Part shown: in pieces, positions 1 through 10,849 of the stretch
Numbering within the stretch: the first letter of the stretch is position 1
Layout of the letters: the number at the start of each line of letters is the position of its first letter
From: Maylandia zebra
Taxonomy: Eukaryota > Chordata > Actinopteri > Cichliformes > Cichlidae
NCBI RefSeq assembly: GCF_041146795.1
Contig: NC_135187.1
Span: forward strand, 24,971,056 to 25,035,055
Length of the DNA: 64,000 nucleotides
Reading direction: 5' to 3'
Program-made: the position numbers and the translations under genes
The notes under the pieces: generated by a model
What the model was told of the DNA's origin: nothing
Databases searched by the model: none
The model's input: only the letters and a program-made list of their open reading frames with translations

Positions 1-208
1 GTTTGAGGTGACCAAATACTTATTTTCCACCCTAATTTACAAATAAATTCTTTACAAATCCTACCATGTGGATTCATGGATTTTTTTTTCACATTCTGTC
101 TCTCACAGTTGAAGTGTACCTCTGGTGCAAATTACTGACCTCTGTCATCATTTTAAGTGGGGGAACTTGCACAATCGGTGGTTGACTAAATACTTTTTTG
201 CCCCACTG
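1..208 (-). mobile_element. Terminal repeat of a second Tc1-like element cut by the window edge
   Basis: These 208 bases are, by eye, an exact reverse complement of the left terminal repeat of the intact Tc1-like element at 1435. They end in CCCCACTG followed by TA at 209-210, the expected dinucleotide target. The element therefore runs leftward out of the window, in the opposite orientation to the intact copy. It could be a full copy or a short derivative. No transposase codons are visible here. Confidence 0.9.
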
Positions 209-1434
209 TATATACGGTGTTATCTTCATTTTAGTCAAGAAGTATTTGCGGCTCCCAGTGTTTTCTTTTGCGTGGAAACCGGGTCTATGGCTCTTTGGGT
301 CTTAAAGGTTGGTGACCCCTGCACTAGCCCCTCCTGACATGGGCGTCACTTAGCCAGCCTGTAAGTGCTGGCATAATTGCATTTGAGCGTCAGATATAAT
401 TCAAAACAAGCACATCTTTTCATCGCTTCCATAGCAAGGAGGGTGGTCTGGTGAGATACTCACTCATGCTACTCAGAGAACACATAACCTTGAGTCTATG
501 GGAGAAATACTGACTCTTGGATTGCCAGAGACAACTGTTAAGGAGACAACTCCCTCAAAACCACTATGGCAGGCTGAAATTGCTGCCAAATACACCTTGC
601 CCTTATCAATCAGGGCCTGAAGAAATGACAGAATCACTGCCACAGAGCACTGAAAAGGGATGGACTGTTATTCTAAGCACCAGCTTTCAAACACACGCCA
701 CTATTGTTCATATAGCGTCCTAGTAGACGATGCTGTAGAACACTGAATAGTTACGATAAATGGTAAAACGGTAAATGGCCTGTATTTGTATAGTGCTTTA
801 CTTTAACACTATGAGGAGTGTCACCGAGGCTGTGAGCGGGTGGGTGCACGGGGGCTCAGCCCTGGCGCAGGGGGCCTCTTGTGCATCGGCCTAACTGGGG
901 GGCTCTTCAACTGGCGGGGAGGTTGTTACATCCTTGCAGGAGTCCACTCTGCAGGTGGGGGAGAGACATAGGAGAGGTGGAGAATAAACTTAACCTGGGT
1001 GTCTGTTGTCTTGTGTAGTCTGGGAGATGATTGAATGTTGGGGTGGGTACAGTTTCCTCTGCGGTGGGGTAGGGTGGGCTGCCCCGGGTCCTGTGGGGCT
1101 TGGCAGTGCTACCGTAGGCCCCGGTCTGGATGGACCTGGGCTCCCTTGCCTTGGTGGGTACCAGAGGACGGGGGTGCCTACTGGGGTCAGCGGGGGAGCT
1201 GGCCCGAGGGAGGGGCATCCTCCCCTCCCTCTTTTTCCTCCCCATCCCCGGCTACCTCCCTCTTCTCGCTCCACCACACTCACCCACACAGGTAGGGCCT
1301 TGGGGTGCGGGTGCGTCACCAGGGTGCAGGGGAGACCTGGACCCGGGGTATAGAGTATGTTTGGGGAGTCTGATTGTGTGTACATGTCCATTTATGTCAG
1401 TCCTTACGTTGGGTGAGTGCTGAGTGTTTGTATA
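209..1434. other. Non-genic spacer, partly GC-rich dispersed repeat
   Basis: I see no gene here. Around 755-805 is a short piece resembling the tail of the fish SINE/LINE family that contains 'tttgtatagtgcttta'. From about 811 to 1432 the sequence becomes strongly GC-rich, with G-runs on the plus strand. The same texture resumes at 3040 after the Tc1 element, so the Tc1 appears to have split one longer GC-rich repeat at a TA. The open frames here overlap in several phases and follow the base composition; I do not treat them as genes. Confidence 0.5.
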
Positions 1435-1642
1435 CAGTGGGGCAAAAAGTATTTAGTCAACCACCGATTGTGCAAGTTCCCCCACTTAAAATGATGACAG
1501 AGGTCAGTAATTTGCACCAGAGGTACACTTCAACTGTGAGAGACAGAATGTGAAAAAAAAATCCATGAATCCACATGGTAGGATTTGTAAAGAATTTATT
1601 TGTAAATTAGGGTGGAAAATAAGTATTTGGTCACCTCAAACA
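1435..1642 (+). repeat. Left inverted repeat of the Tc1-like element
   Basis: The outer binding-site-like motif is at about 1443-1460 and the inner one at about 1613-1632. Both contain AAGTATTT(A/G)GTCA in direct orientation. The repeat matches 1-208 in reverse complement. Confidence 0.9.
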
Positions 1643-1746
1643 AGGAAAATTTCTGGCTCTCACAGACCTGTAACGTCTTCTGTAAGAAGCTTTTCTGTCC
1701 CCCACTCGTTACCTGTATGAATGGCACCTGTTTGAACTCATCATCT

Positions 1747-1753
1747 GTATAAA
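1747..1753 (+). promoter_or_regulatory. TATA box of the Tc1-like transposase gene
   Basis: TATAAAA lies about 46 bp upstream of the transposase ATG and just inside the left inverted repeat. It is well placed to start a short-leader transcript. Position and match are seen; promoter use is inferred. Confidence 0.6.
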
Positions 1754-1798
1754 AGACACCTGTCCACAGCCTCAAACAGTCAGACTCCAAACTCCGCC

Positions 1799-2821
1799 AT
1801 GGCCAAGACCAAAGAGCTTTCGAAGGACACCAGGAAAAGTATTGTAGACCTGCACCAGACTGGGAAGAGTGAATCTACAATAGGCAAGCAGCTTGGTGTG
1901 AAAAAATCAACTGTGGGAGCAATCATCAGAAAATGGAAGACATACAAGACCACTGATAATCTCCCTCGATCTGGGGCTCCACGCAAGATCTCATCCCGTG
2001 GGGTCAAAATGATCATGAGAACGGTGAGCAAAGATCCCAGAACCACACGGGGGGACCTGGTGAATGACCTGCAGAGAGCTGGGACCAAAGTAACAAAGGT
2101 CACCATCAGTAACACACTACAACGGCAGGGAATCAAATCCCGCAGTGCCAGACGTGTTCCGCTGCTGAAGCCAGTGCATGTCCAGGCCCGTCTGAAGTTT
2201 GCCAGAGAGCACATGGATGATACAGCAGAGGATTGGGAGAATGTCATGTGGTCAGATGAAACCAAAGTAGAACTTTTTGGTATAAACTCAACTCGTCGTG
2301 TTTGGAGGAAGAAGAATACTGAGTTGCATCCCAAGAACACCATACCTACTGTGAAGCATGGGGGTGGAAACATCATGCTATGGGGCTGTTTTTCTGCCAA
2401 GGGGACAGGACGACTGATCCGTGTTAAGGACAGAATGAATGGGGCCATGTATCGTGAGATTTTGAGCCAAAACCTCCTTCCATCAGTGAGAACTTTGAAG
2501 ATGAAACGAGGCTGGGTCTTCCAACATGACAATGATCCAAAACACACCGCCCGGGCAACAAAGGAGTGGCTCCGTAAGAAGCATTTGAAAGTCCTGGAGT
2601 GGCCTAGCCAGTCTCCAGACCTCAACCCCATAGAAAATCTGTGGCGGGAGTTGAAAGTCCGTGTTGCTCGGCGACAGCCCCAAAACATCACTGCTCTCGA
2701 GAAGATCTGCATGGAGGAATGGGCCAAAATACAAGCTACTGTGTGTGCAAACCTGGTAAAGACCTATAGTAAACGTTTGACCTCTGTTATTGCCAACAAA
2801 GGTTATGTTACAAAGTATTGA
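1799..2821 (+). CDS. Tc1/mariner-family transposase, full length
   Basis: The product is 340 aa with no internal stop or frameshift. Residues 1-110 hold the paired-type helix-turn-helix DNA-binding region, with the basic SGAPRK stretch at 58-63 in the place of the GRPR/AT-hook motif. The DDE catalytic core follows: D153 in WSDET, D244 in FQHDND, E279 in NPIEN, giving 34 residues between the last two (DD34E). The numbering equals that published for Sleeping Beauty, and the C-terminus GYVTKY fits the family. It would bind the inverted repeats and catalyse excision and insertion at TA. The ATG at 1799 follows the TATA box and begins a typical MAKTKELS N-terminus. The gene is of the same broad group as the fish Passport and Sleeping Beauty transposases; the exact subfamily is unchecked. 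Confidence 0.95.
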   Translation: MAKTKELSKDTRKSIVDLHQTGKSESTIGKQLGVKKSTVGAIIRKWKTYKTTDNLPRSGAPRKISSRGVKMIMRTVSKDPRTTRGDLVNDLQRAGTKVTKVTISNTLQRQGIKSRSARRVPLLKPVHVQARLKFAREHMDDTAEDWENVMWSDETKVELFGINSTRRVWRKKNTELHPKNTIPTVKHGGGNIMLWGCFSAKGTGRLIRVKDRMNGAMYREILSQNLLPSVRTLKMKRGWVFQHDNDPKHTARATKEWLRKKHLKVLEWPSQSPDLNPIENLWRELKVRVARRQPQNITALEKICMEEWAKIQATVCANLVKTYSKRLTSVIANKGYVTKY

Positions 2822-2837
2822 GTTGTATTTTTGTTAT

Positions 2838-3037
2838 TGACCAAATACTTATTTTCCACCCTGATTTACGAATAAATTCTTTACAAATCCTACCATGTGG
2901 ATTCATGGATTTTTTTTTCACATTCTGTCTCTCACAGTTGAAGTGTACCTCTGGTGCAAATTACTGACCTCTGTCATCATTTTAGGTGGGGGAACTTGCA
3001 CAATCGGTGGCTGACTAAATACTTTTTTGCCCCACTG
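2838..3037 (-). repeat. Right inverted repeat of the Tc1-like element
   Basis: This is the inverted counterpart of the left repeat, with a few substitutions (for example GGCTGACTAAAT instead of GGTTGACTAAAT). The inner and outer direct repeats are both present. The transposase stop codon lies 17 bp before it. Confidence 0.9.
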
Positions 3038-3039
3038 TA

Positions 3040-4184
3040 TGTGTGCATGAGGGTGGGAATGCATGTTTGTGTCTGTGTGTGCCTGTTTGTCTGTGTCTAT
3101 ATGTCAGGTCGGGTCTTAGACTCCACCTCTCTGGGAACTCCCAGGCCCTCCAAGGCCTATCTCCCCTCACCACACTCCCTGCTGGTGACTGATGCCCCCA
3201 GGGGTCGGTGCATTGGTGGTTCTTGGTGTCCGGGGCTGGGCGCTCAGGTATGTACCAGCTCACTCCCGGTGGCTACCTGGCGGGGCCTGGCGCCTGTTGC
3301 TCGGTCAGGCCTCCTCTGGGGTGCGGGGGGCCCTCGGGCCTCCAGCCTCTGGGCCTGCGGCTCGGTTCACTCTGGCACAGCTGGCTGCCGGCAGAGCCGG
3401 CGGGCACGCCGGTGCAGCCCCCTCTAGCTTCTGCTCGGTGGCTACTGGGTGACGCCTCGTCTGGGGATCCTCAGCCCTTCCCATGAGGGTGGCACGGATG
3501 CCCCTCCGGTGGTCCTCCTTGGGCTCTCACTCTGGGGCCTCTGGATGTCTGGGGCCTGGATCTCCTCCATGCCTGCTTCATGCCCTGGGGGACGGGGCTA
3601 TGGCTCTCTACATCCTCTTGCAGACCATTACATGTGGAAACCATTTGAATACAAGCGCGCTGATCCACACAGGTGTGCACACGGGTGTTCACTGTTCATA
3701 AACTTAAATTATACCTTTCTTGGCTGCTACTTCAAAGCACATTGTGCGCTGTCTGTCCTGCGTGCTGCACAACAACATTGAATATTTAGTATTTACTGCT
3801 GTTTACACTTAGCTAGATTAATGCGATGGTGTTGTGTTTAGTATGTTGCTTTGGTTTTTTTGCTTGTTTTCTATTCTTTTTCTCTCAACAGGTGATCCAG
3901 AAGATTCCCCCCCCCCCTTTCTCACTGTCCCTCTCCCGTTCTGTTTTTCTTTTCCTTCCTTTTTCTTTCTCCCTTTCCTATCCCTCACTCATGTCTGTCC
4001 CGTCTGTAACAACTGAAAATAAAATAAAATAAATAATAAAAACAAAGGTCGATCAAATGGACCAATACGGCAATGCCACGATGATCCATTTGGCAAAATA
4101 AAGCCATTGGGTATCCTTGTTGGTCTTCGGACAACAATTCTGATGGCTAAAGAACCAAATGGGACAGGCAAAAAAAAAAAAAAA
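3040..4184. other. Non-genic repeat sequence ending in poly(A)
   Basis: From 3040 to about 3650 the GC-rich sequence interrupted by the Tc1 continues. Around 3890-4010 is a pyrimidine tract, then AAAATAAAATAAAATAAA-like runs near 4015-4040, and finally an A14 run at 4171-4184. The 3' A-tail suggests a retroposed unit on the plus strand. I cannot name the family and see no credible protein in it. Confidence 0.45.
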
Positions 4185-4990
4185 CACTATGAGGGAGCCC
4201 CACTGTGTTCAGGTTAAACCACTCATGGGCCAAGCCTATAGAGCTAGTCTCTCTGGGTGGGGGTGGAATATTTCCCCCCGTGCCTGAGACAGGAGGTCTC
4301 TGCGTAGTGGTAACGGCCAAAGTGGCTAAGTGCTTCCCTGGCCAGTGTGGGGCTATCAGGATCATAGAGTGACCTCTTTCTCTCACTCTGGCCAGAGTTG
4401 GAGAAATGAGGGCCACTGGGGGGAAAAGTATAGAGTAGGGTTATTGGCCACTCGTGAGCTAGAGCATCCACCCCCAGTGGAGCTTCCGGATTGTGCAGGG
4501 AGTAAAACAGGGGACAGTGAGCAGTCTCCCCAGATGCATAAATGTCCACGGTCGCCTGACTGAATCGCAGCCAGATCTTCTTCACCACCTCTGGGTAAAG
4601 CTTCCAGTCTCTGTACAGTGGGTTGCCCCTGGAGAGAAGATTCCCAGCATGTGAGTTGCTCTCACTGACAGCTGGTGAACACTGCTCCACACTATCAGTC
4701 TGTGTGCCAGTGTATGTAACTTGGGGGACCCCAGAACCCCCTGTCTGATGATGTAGGCCACAACCATGGAATTGTCCTCACTAAAACATGATGGCCCCCT
4801 CAGCCAAGGGAGAAACTGTTTTAGCGACCGGTGAACTGCCATGAGTTTCAGACAGTTTATGTGGGTAGAGCACATGTGAGGGCCCCATCCCCTGTTTACT
4901 GCTTTGCTTTTGTGGGCGGCCCCCCAGCACAAAAGAGAGGCATCTGTGGAGATCACCTTCTTGGCTGAAACTGCCCCTGAGACAGGAAAC
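4185..4990 (-). pseudogene. DIRS-type retrotransposon pol fragment (RNase H region), decayed
   Basis: Translation of the minus strand gives the RNase H-like region characteristic of vertebrate DIRS elements, spread over three frames. One frame has STDASLLCWGAAHK, HINCLKLMAVHRSLKQFLPW and VVAYIIRQG. A second has NLLSRGNPLYRDWKLYPEVV, CPLFYSLHNPEAPLGVDALA and LLYTFPPSG. A third has ISPTLARVRERGHSMILIAP. The order is correct along one strand, so two or more frameshifts have broken a single reading frame. DIRS elements replicate through RNA and integrate with a tyrosine recombinase; no recombinase is visible here. The recognition rests on family wording, not on a search. Confidence 0.8.
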
Positions 4991-5713
4991 CTGGTTTCTT
5001 CTACTTGTGGAGAGCGTGTGACATGTATTTCCTTAAATGCTGGTTCAGGACACGGAATCCAATGTCCTCAACACCCATGCTGACTAAGTACAGGTAGCCC
5101 AGCTCTTTATTCGGAGAGACAGAAGGCTCACTGGCCACTTCACCGATGATAGCGTGTTGGCATCCCCTTGTGGTTGCCGCGCGAAATATACGCCATCCCA
5201 GTTTCCCATCACCTCCCTTACCTGTGACAGAGGTGATGGGCTCGTCTGCATTATCATAACCGTGGAAACCCGAGTTTCCATATGCTGTGTTATTGCAGAC
5301 AGCATTGCTCTGTTTTTCAGCATGTTTGATTTTTTTCATGTGTTTACATCACTTGACAGCGCCCTTGGCAAACTGCCTGGATATGCGTGTCGGGAACTTT
5401 TTAATACAGAATGCATGAGAGAAACGCTTGTGAAACAACACTGCAAACTTTGGCTCTGTTTCCCTCTTGCGGGTCCAGTGACAGGAACGCTGGCCTGAGT
5501 TATGCACTCTGTGTCGAACATGTCTTGAACTTGCTCTGAAACAGAGCTGTGTGGAGGCAAAGCAGCCTGTGAAGGGGGGAAAGCTGGGCTAGCTCTCCCC
5601 TAGAGGAGAGGCTGTCAGGCAGGCCACTTCTTCTTCCTACTGGTCGCAACAGCATGAGGAGGAGGGGCCACTTGAGGTCTGGCCTGGGGAGACTGCTTCC
5701 TAGTCCAAGGATT
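4991..5713 (-). pseudogene. Probable continuation of the DIRS element, heavily decayed
   Basis: The stretch lies between the DIRS RNase H fragment and the inserted gypsy LTR. Near 5580-5710 the minus strand encodes a Pro/Gln/basic segment (RKQSPQARPQVAPPPHAVAT), compatible with the end of DIRS gag. Between 5000 and 5560 I cannot recognise reverse-transcriptase motifs, so that part may be another insertion or simply mutated beyond recognition. Open frames here are short and not convincing. Confidence 0.4.
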
Positions 5714-5867
5714 CTGTGATATCCTGAAACTAAGGAACCACAGAGACCATGTTGACCTCACAGTCACTTCTTTATTTATCAAACTGGGGCATGCGCAACA
5801 AATAAACTGGCACTGCTCTCCAACAACTGTTGCCCCGTGGAGGACAAATCCCTGCTACATTATAACA
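5714..5867 (-). repeat. 3' LTR of a Ty3/gypsy element
   Basis: On the minus strand a purine tract AAGGTGGGAGGAA (5868-5880) is followed directly by TGTTATAATGTAG. That is the polypurine-tract-then-TG arrangement expected at the start of a 3' LTR. An AATAAA signal occurs at 5771-5776, and the stretch closes ...ATATCACA near 5714. It sits about 130 bp downstream of the integrase fragment on the same strand, so it belongs to that element. The outer limit is inferred from the terminal CA. Confidence 0.65.
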
Positions 5868-5995
5868 TTCCTCCCACCTTAAACTGAAACTACCCTGTAG
5901 CTTTAATTACTACACAAAATACCCATTAAGAAAAACTTAACCTTTATTAAAATGTAACACAACCTCCTTCCCAGCCTTTACTTAAATTTCACTCG

Positions 5996-6905
5996 CTAAA
6001 TAATTAACCAATCCAACAGTCTTAGGTTATTCCTATAGTCTAATAGTCTATAACAGTTTAACATTACCACGTAGGAAACAGGCTCCATCATTTCCTGTCC
6101 TGGTATCCATTTGGGTCCCCCGCCATAGTTTCTGGTATATACTGTGTCTCCAATAACAAACATGCACTCCTTGGCATGTCTATGATGACACAGTCTTTGG
6201 CTATCCTGTTTTGTTGTCACTTTCTGTTTCAAGTCGAGGTGTTTGAGATCAAGTGTACACCTCAACTTCCTGCCCATCATCAACTCAGCGGGAGACTTCC
6301 CTGTTTTGGACGTTGGTGTGATTCAGTAACTATACAGAGCCCTGTTTAACTTGATTGCCACTGTGTCTCCAGTACTCTTTTTCATAAGTTCTTTGAAAGT
6401 TTGTGCCGCCCTTTCTGCTAACCCATTGAATGCTGGGTGATATGGAGCAGAGTTGACATGTGTGATGCCGTTCTTTGCCATGAACTCTTTAGTTTGTGCA
6501 CTTACGAAACACTGGGCATTGTCTGAGACCATTATTTCAGGAAGGCCATGTCGTGTGTACTGAAACAGTTTTTCAAGCAGTCAATGGTTGCAGCTAATAC
6601 AGCTGATGCCACTGAATACACATCTAACCATTTGGAGTGGGCATCCACTATTATTAAGAACATCTTACCCAAAAAAAGAGCCAGCATAATTTATATTTAT
6701 TCTCCTCCATGGCTTCTCCGGCCACTCCCAGGGGTGTAGTGGTGCCTCTTGAGGGCTGTGTCTATGTTCTTGACGTACCGCAGGATTTCACCTTGTCTTC
6801 AAGTCAGTCTCCATCTGTGGCGACCATATGTAGCTTCTGACCAAGCCATTCATGTGGCTCATTCCCAGGTGTGGATGATGTAGCTGTTCCAACAGGGGGC
6901 ATCGA
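5996..6905 (-). pseudogene. Ty3/gypsy integrase fragment, decayed
   Basis: In minus-strand order the region shows a remnant of the zinc-binding N-terminal part (LLEQLHHPHLGMSHMNGLVR, then a stop and frame damage). Next come the core start (KMFLIIVDAHSKWLDVYSVA) and the second catalytic region with MVSDNAQCF, GITHVNSAPYHPAFNGLAER and AAQTFKELM. The C-terminal part has MGRKLRCTLDLKHLD and VYTRNYGGGPKWIPGQ. The catalytic D (VDAH), D (SDNA) and E (GLAER) can all be placed. Stops and shifts separate the blocks, so no working integrase is made. The element is truncated at its 5' side and was probably inserted into the DIRS element that flanks it on both sides. Confidence 0.85.
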
Positions 6906-8009
6906 CCTCATTGTGGTATCACCACCCTAGCCCCCCACACCACACACCCATCCTACACACTCAGCTACTGTTGTCTCTGTCTGTAGGGCTTAAAATTAGG
7001 ATGCTGTGTTATGGGCCATTCTCTCAGAACATTCTCATGCACTCGGGAGAGTATGGGATCTTTGGTTGTCCACCTTTGTAGCTGCTCAGATGTCATCACC
7101 ACCCTGCTGCCAGCTCTTTAGGGGAGTTCTCTGGATGAGGAAGACTACTCAGTCCATCACGGCCAGGTAGGAGTGGCTGTGAAATTGAACAGCCTTCTAG
7201 CCGTCGTTCAAGTCCGCCCTTCTGCGTTTTTCTGGTCGCTGGCGCCACAGCACGAAAACTTTAAAATGGACACAGAAATGTTCCCCTGTTTTTTTGTACG
7301 TTTTTAATTTTCGAGAAGCTAGAAAAACTTTATCATTGTCGCTGGCACGTCTTGTACCTTAGGCTCATCAGACACGATCATACCCAGGTAAAATTATTTC
7401 CCTTCATCTACACACATTTAGGAATTACTTAGCTAGTTTCAATTATTACCAGTCATTCGTGCACATATATTGTATTATAAAAAATATATAAAGTAAATCT
7501 CTTTGAAACTTATGGAATTAATCTTTTGTTTTCTTTTTTTTACATGGCACTTTATCAAACTTTTGTCTGCTACAGAGTTACAAGTAATATAGTAGTAGTA
7601 ATATAGCATATAGGAGAGAGGGAATTAGGACAGGAGGCCTAATAGATAGCCTCTGTCCTATCACCTCATCCATGGGGGCAAACCAGGGCCAAGTTGCAAT
7701 CCCAATCACTCCCTCTCCTGACCCTGGATACTTGCAATCCTAAAGGCAGAGGAAATAAAAAAAAATACAGTAGGCAAATAAAAACAACACAAAAACTCTT
7801 AGTAATTGCACATTTATTAACTTGTGTTCTTAAGAATAATCTTCGTGATAACACACATACATACTTTGTATATTTTTTTAAGCTATCTCATTTCTTTCCG
7901 GCCTACAAGGGGGTCACTTTCTCCTGCAGGGCCACCTTCTCCAGAATTGTCCTGATCACATAACAAATAAGAGAAGAGAGTGAACCATGGCAACTTATTT
8001 TAATCCCTA
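6906..8009. other. Non-genic interval within mobile DNA
   Basis: No gene is supported. The part nearest 6906 may still belong to the gypsy element upstream of integrase. From about 7400 to 7900 the sequence is AT-rich with scattered simple runs. I cannot place a boundary between the gypsy remnant and the upstream DIRS portion. Confidence 0.35.
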
Positions 8010-8600
8010 AACATAGTTGTGGGCTCTTACAGTCAGAGCCGCTGCCTTGTAACACTTATCCGTAAGGCTAGAATGGAAGCGGTCTGCCTTGGAGGGGAGA
8101 GACGTCTTTGGGTGAAGATGGCTCGCTACAGCTCCACTTGTGGCATCTGGTGGAGGCCGATAAACTCCATCCCCTCAATCCAACAGCAGGGAGCTCCCTG
8201 CGATGCGGTGTTTCTCGCTGTAAGGTTTTGCTTTCCACGTCACTGCTATCTCATTGAGTAGCTCCGGGAAAACAGGCAAAATCTTACGAGATTTTACAAC
8301 CTCGATTTGTACAGCGGGCCATGGGATGTTGAGCCTAGAAGCTGTGCGCTTGCACATGACCTGCATGTCGAGATCCAAGAGAGACTTCCTCCTCGTAGTC
8401 ATACACCAGGAGCTCTGAGTCAGCCGACTCCTCATCTCCATCCTCGTTATCTTCTCCTCCCCAGGTGACTCCAGCATGGGGGAAAAGCTCACATTCTCCG
8501 ATGGGCTGAGGGTCTGCTCCTGCCCAGCCTGGGCCTGGGGTTGCAGCCAAATCATCAGGCATCTCAATTTCTCCTTGCGCCGCAGCAGCCTCAAAAAACA
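8010..8600 (-). pseudogene. DIRS-type retrotransposon gag fragment
   Basis: The minus strand carries the gag-like block familiar from vertebrate DIRS elements: SRLNIPWPAVQIEVVKSR, KILPVFPELLNEIAVTW, KPYSEKHRIAGSS, then in a shifted frame MEFIGLHQMPQVEL and a PLQGR stretch. An acidic region (EEKITRMEM...) precedes it. The frame breaks near 8175. With the RNase H block at 4.2-5.0 kb on the same strand and in the expected order, it outlines one old DIRS element split by a gypsy insertion. Confidence 0.75.
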
Positions 8601-9299
8601 GAAGGGTCGCCACCCAACAGGTTAGCCTGTCAGAGTAGTTTGCGTGAGAAAGCCACGCAGTGGATACAGTCTTGTGTGGATGTCAAGGCAGCCTGAGTGC
8701 CTTTGTCCATGTTACTTTATTTCCATACATTGGTATGTCCATAAGTTTGTCCAGCAGCTTTGGTTTCCCTGATACTTTTTAACTTCAAACTACTGTAACA
8801 GAGTTTCCTTTTGAGTGGGCGAAGAAAGTGCAGCCTGGAATCCACATTTTTTTTTCTATTTAGGCTATATAATCATCACTGTGCACAGTGGTGGGGCAGT
8901 CAATGCAAGTAACTAAAAAGTATTTTAAAGGTAAATGCCTGAAATCAGAGACCAGGTCCTCGCTCTTTCTCATAAATCAGACACTCTGTATTGTAATGTG
9001 CTTATTTGCATCCATTTTTGCATCACATGTCGGCATCAGACCTATGCAGATCGGTCTGGTTATCCACCTACATTTTCTGCTGAATATATTTGCTATCATT
9101 ATGTATCATCAACCAACTTTTTGCATCATTTCTCTCTTTGCTGTGCTGCTATCTTTCTGCATCACGGTTTCCCTTCCATTTCCCTTCCATTTCTCTGACA
9201 TTGTCTCTCTGTCACTTCTCGTTTTTCCTCAAAATACCCTGGGGCAGTTTTCTTCATGCCCAACATGCAAACTAAAACCGTCAGGTGAGAGAATGTAAC
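8601..9299. other. Non-genic; start of tandem duplication unit 1 at about 8707
   Basis: From about 8707 this sequence matches the stretch beginning near 27248, sharing runs such as 'tttgtccaacagctttggtttccctg' with one or two changes. It forms the far-upstream flank of the first beta connexin. No coding potential is supported; the open frames at 8888-9298 have no counterpart conserved in frame in the second unit. Confidence 0.55.
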
Positions 9300-9472
9300 T
9301 TTTTCTAAGCGACGCTCCGCCTATCTCCCTCTGGTTCCTTGTGTTTACCAGCAAGGCCACACCTCAAAGCCAGCCCCCTCTAAAGGTCTAGATGTAACCA
9401 AGTCAGTGAGCATTGAGGCAACAGCAGCTGATACATCACATTCATACATTTATGGTGCTCCCTGTGTCCAGG
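9300..9472 (+). promoter_or_regulatory. Promoter region and 5' noncoding exon of beta connexin copy 1
   Basis: The segment is well conserved with 30750-30922 in unit 2, including the shared 'gtttaccagcaaggccacacct'-type block and 'cagctgatacatcacattca'. It ends in CCAGG|GTAAGG, a good splice donor at 9473. Connexin genes typically have one noncoding exon upstream of the coding part, and a matching acceptor (TTGCTCAG) is at 11838-11839. A weak TATA-like CTCTAAAG lies near 9380. The transcription start is not resolved. Confidence 0.55.
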
Positions 9473-10849
9473 GTAAGGTGCTTTATATGTCTATATTTGC
9501 GCAAATTAATGGATCAAGGAAACAGGTGTTTCGTAGCCCATTTGCTGAGTTCTGTTTTAAATTCAGACTAATACAAGAAAGGATGAGGACAAAAATATAG
9601 TAGTAGGAAAGCAGTGGCCTGGCGAAATAAAAAGGGCACAAGTCTCACTCATTCGGTTCTTGTTGTATCATGTGCCAAGAGAACCACGTTATAATAAAAT
9701 CAATTGGAAAAGAGAAATTAAAAAAGAATATTAACAGAAAAATGGATTAAATAAATGTTTTCAACCGCTTTCTAAAGGAGTCCACAGAGTGAGCGAAACA
9801 GAGTTAGAGAGGTAAAGTGGCAACTTGCTCAACCTGTAGAGCAAGTTGTATTCAAACATCTGTGGCAGTGCCAGAATAGTCTGAATTATATTGGTTCATG
9901 TGTCACACTGCAGCCATAGTGTAATCTTTGTTATGTTTATGGATGTTAATTTATCCTAGTCTCTTTAAGACATTTAATTAAGATAGGGACAACCTGAGAA
10001 AGCTGTCTGCATTGTCACGATGAAGTGAAAGAGAAACATATGCAAAAAGATAGATAGATAAGAGAGAGGGCAACATTGCATCTAAAGCAAACGGAAAAAC
10101 AAGTTGTGGTCACCTCCCTTTAGGCAAGATATGCTCTTCTCTCTGAGGTTTTGTTTATTCACTGAGAATCACTGCAGTCTGTGTTTGTATTTTGTATGAA
10201 CAAAAATCACATGCCTTTTACATTTGTGAATAGCAATGAATAGCAACTGCACGATGGTAGTAGGCTGTGTGTTTATAAATCCTTTAAGCATCTGTAGCTG
10301 TTTTTTTAAGATGATGCCAGAAGATTTCCTTTAAGAATCATAGACAGACAGAGACAGAGATTAAAAAAGAAAAGCAAAAGAATAATGAGCAATAACCATG
10401 ACATATTTGACATAACAGCTGACATATTTGCAGTCGCAATGGCTTAATTCGTGAGACTTCATATTTAACTCATCAGTAATTAAGAATAGCTTACATGTTT
10501 GTAATTGTTAGTTTTGGGGAACATTACTAGAAAAAAACTGCAGTGGCTTCGTAGTTGCTGTTGTAGAAATACTCCAAGAAACGCACTCATACACAGTTTG
10601 GCACACACATGACAAACATCAGCCACTAAATGTACAGGATGAGTGCTGTGAGTTGACAAGATAAAAAAATTAAAATACTGAAATCTTTAAAGGCACACTC
10701 CATGTCAAGTTTTTTGTTTGCTATGACTTCTGAGCCATTATGTCAGCTTGAACTCACTACTAAGCTTAATACATCTATTATATTCATCCCAAAACATCTT
10801 TGAAATATGTATCTAACTAGATATAACCAGATACACTGGATGGCATTGC

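Larger units (their letters stand above)
1435..3037 (+). mobile_element. Complete Tc1-like DNA transposon, IR/DR type
   Basis: This 1,603-bp element starts CAGTGGGGCAAAAAG and ends in its complement. It has about 200-bp inverted repeats and TA on both sides (1433-1434 and 3038-3039). Inside each inverted repeat the motif AAGTATTT(A/G)GTCA occurs twice, once at the tip and once about 190 bp in, which is the direct-repeat arrangement known from Sleeping Beauty-type elements. A TATA box and an intact transposase gene lie between the repeats. All parts for autonomous cut-and-paste movement are visible. The right repeat differs from the left at several bases, while the left repeat matches the copy at 1-208 exactly. 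Whether it is active cannot be read from the sequence. Confidence 0.95.

Noticed and set aside
990-1423. Several overlapping open frames in the GC-rich stretch
   Set aside because: They occur in many phases on both strands, are Pro/Gly-rich and follow base composition; no motif supports them.
1780-2727. A 315-codon open frame antisense to the Tc1 transposase
   Set aside because: It is a shadow of the well-supported transposase on the opposite strand and shows no domain.
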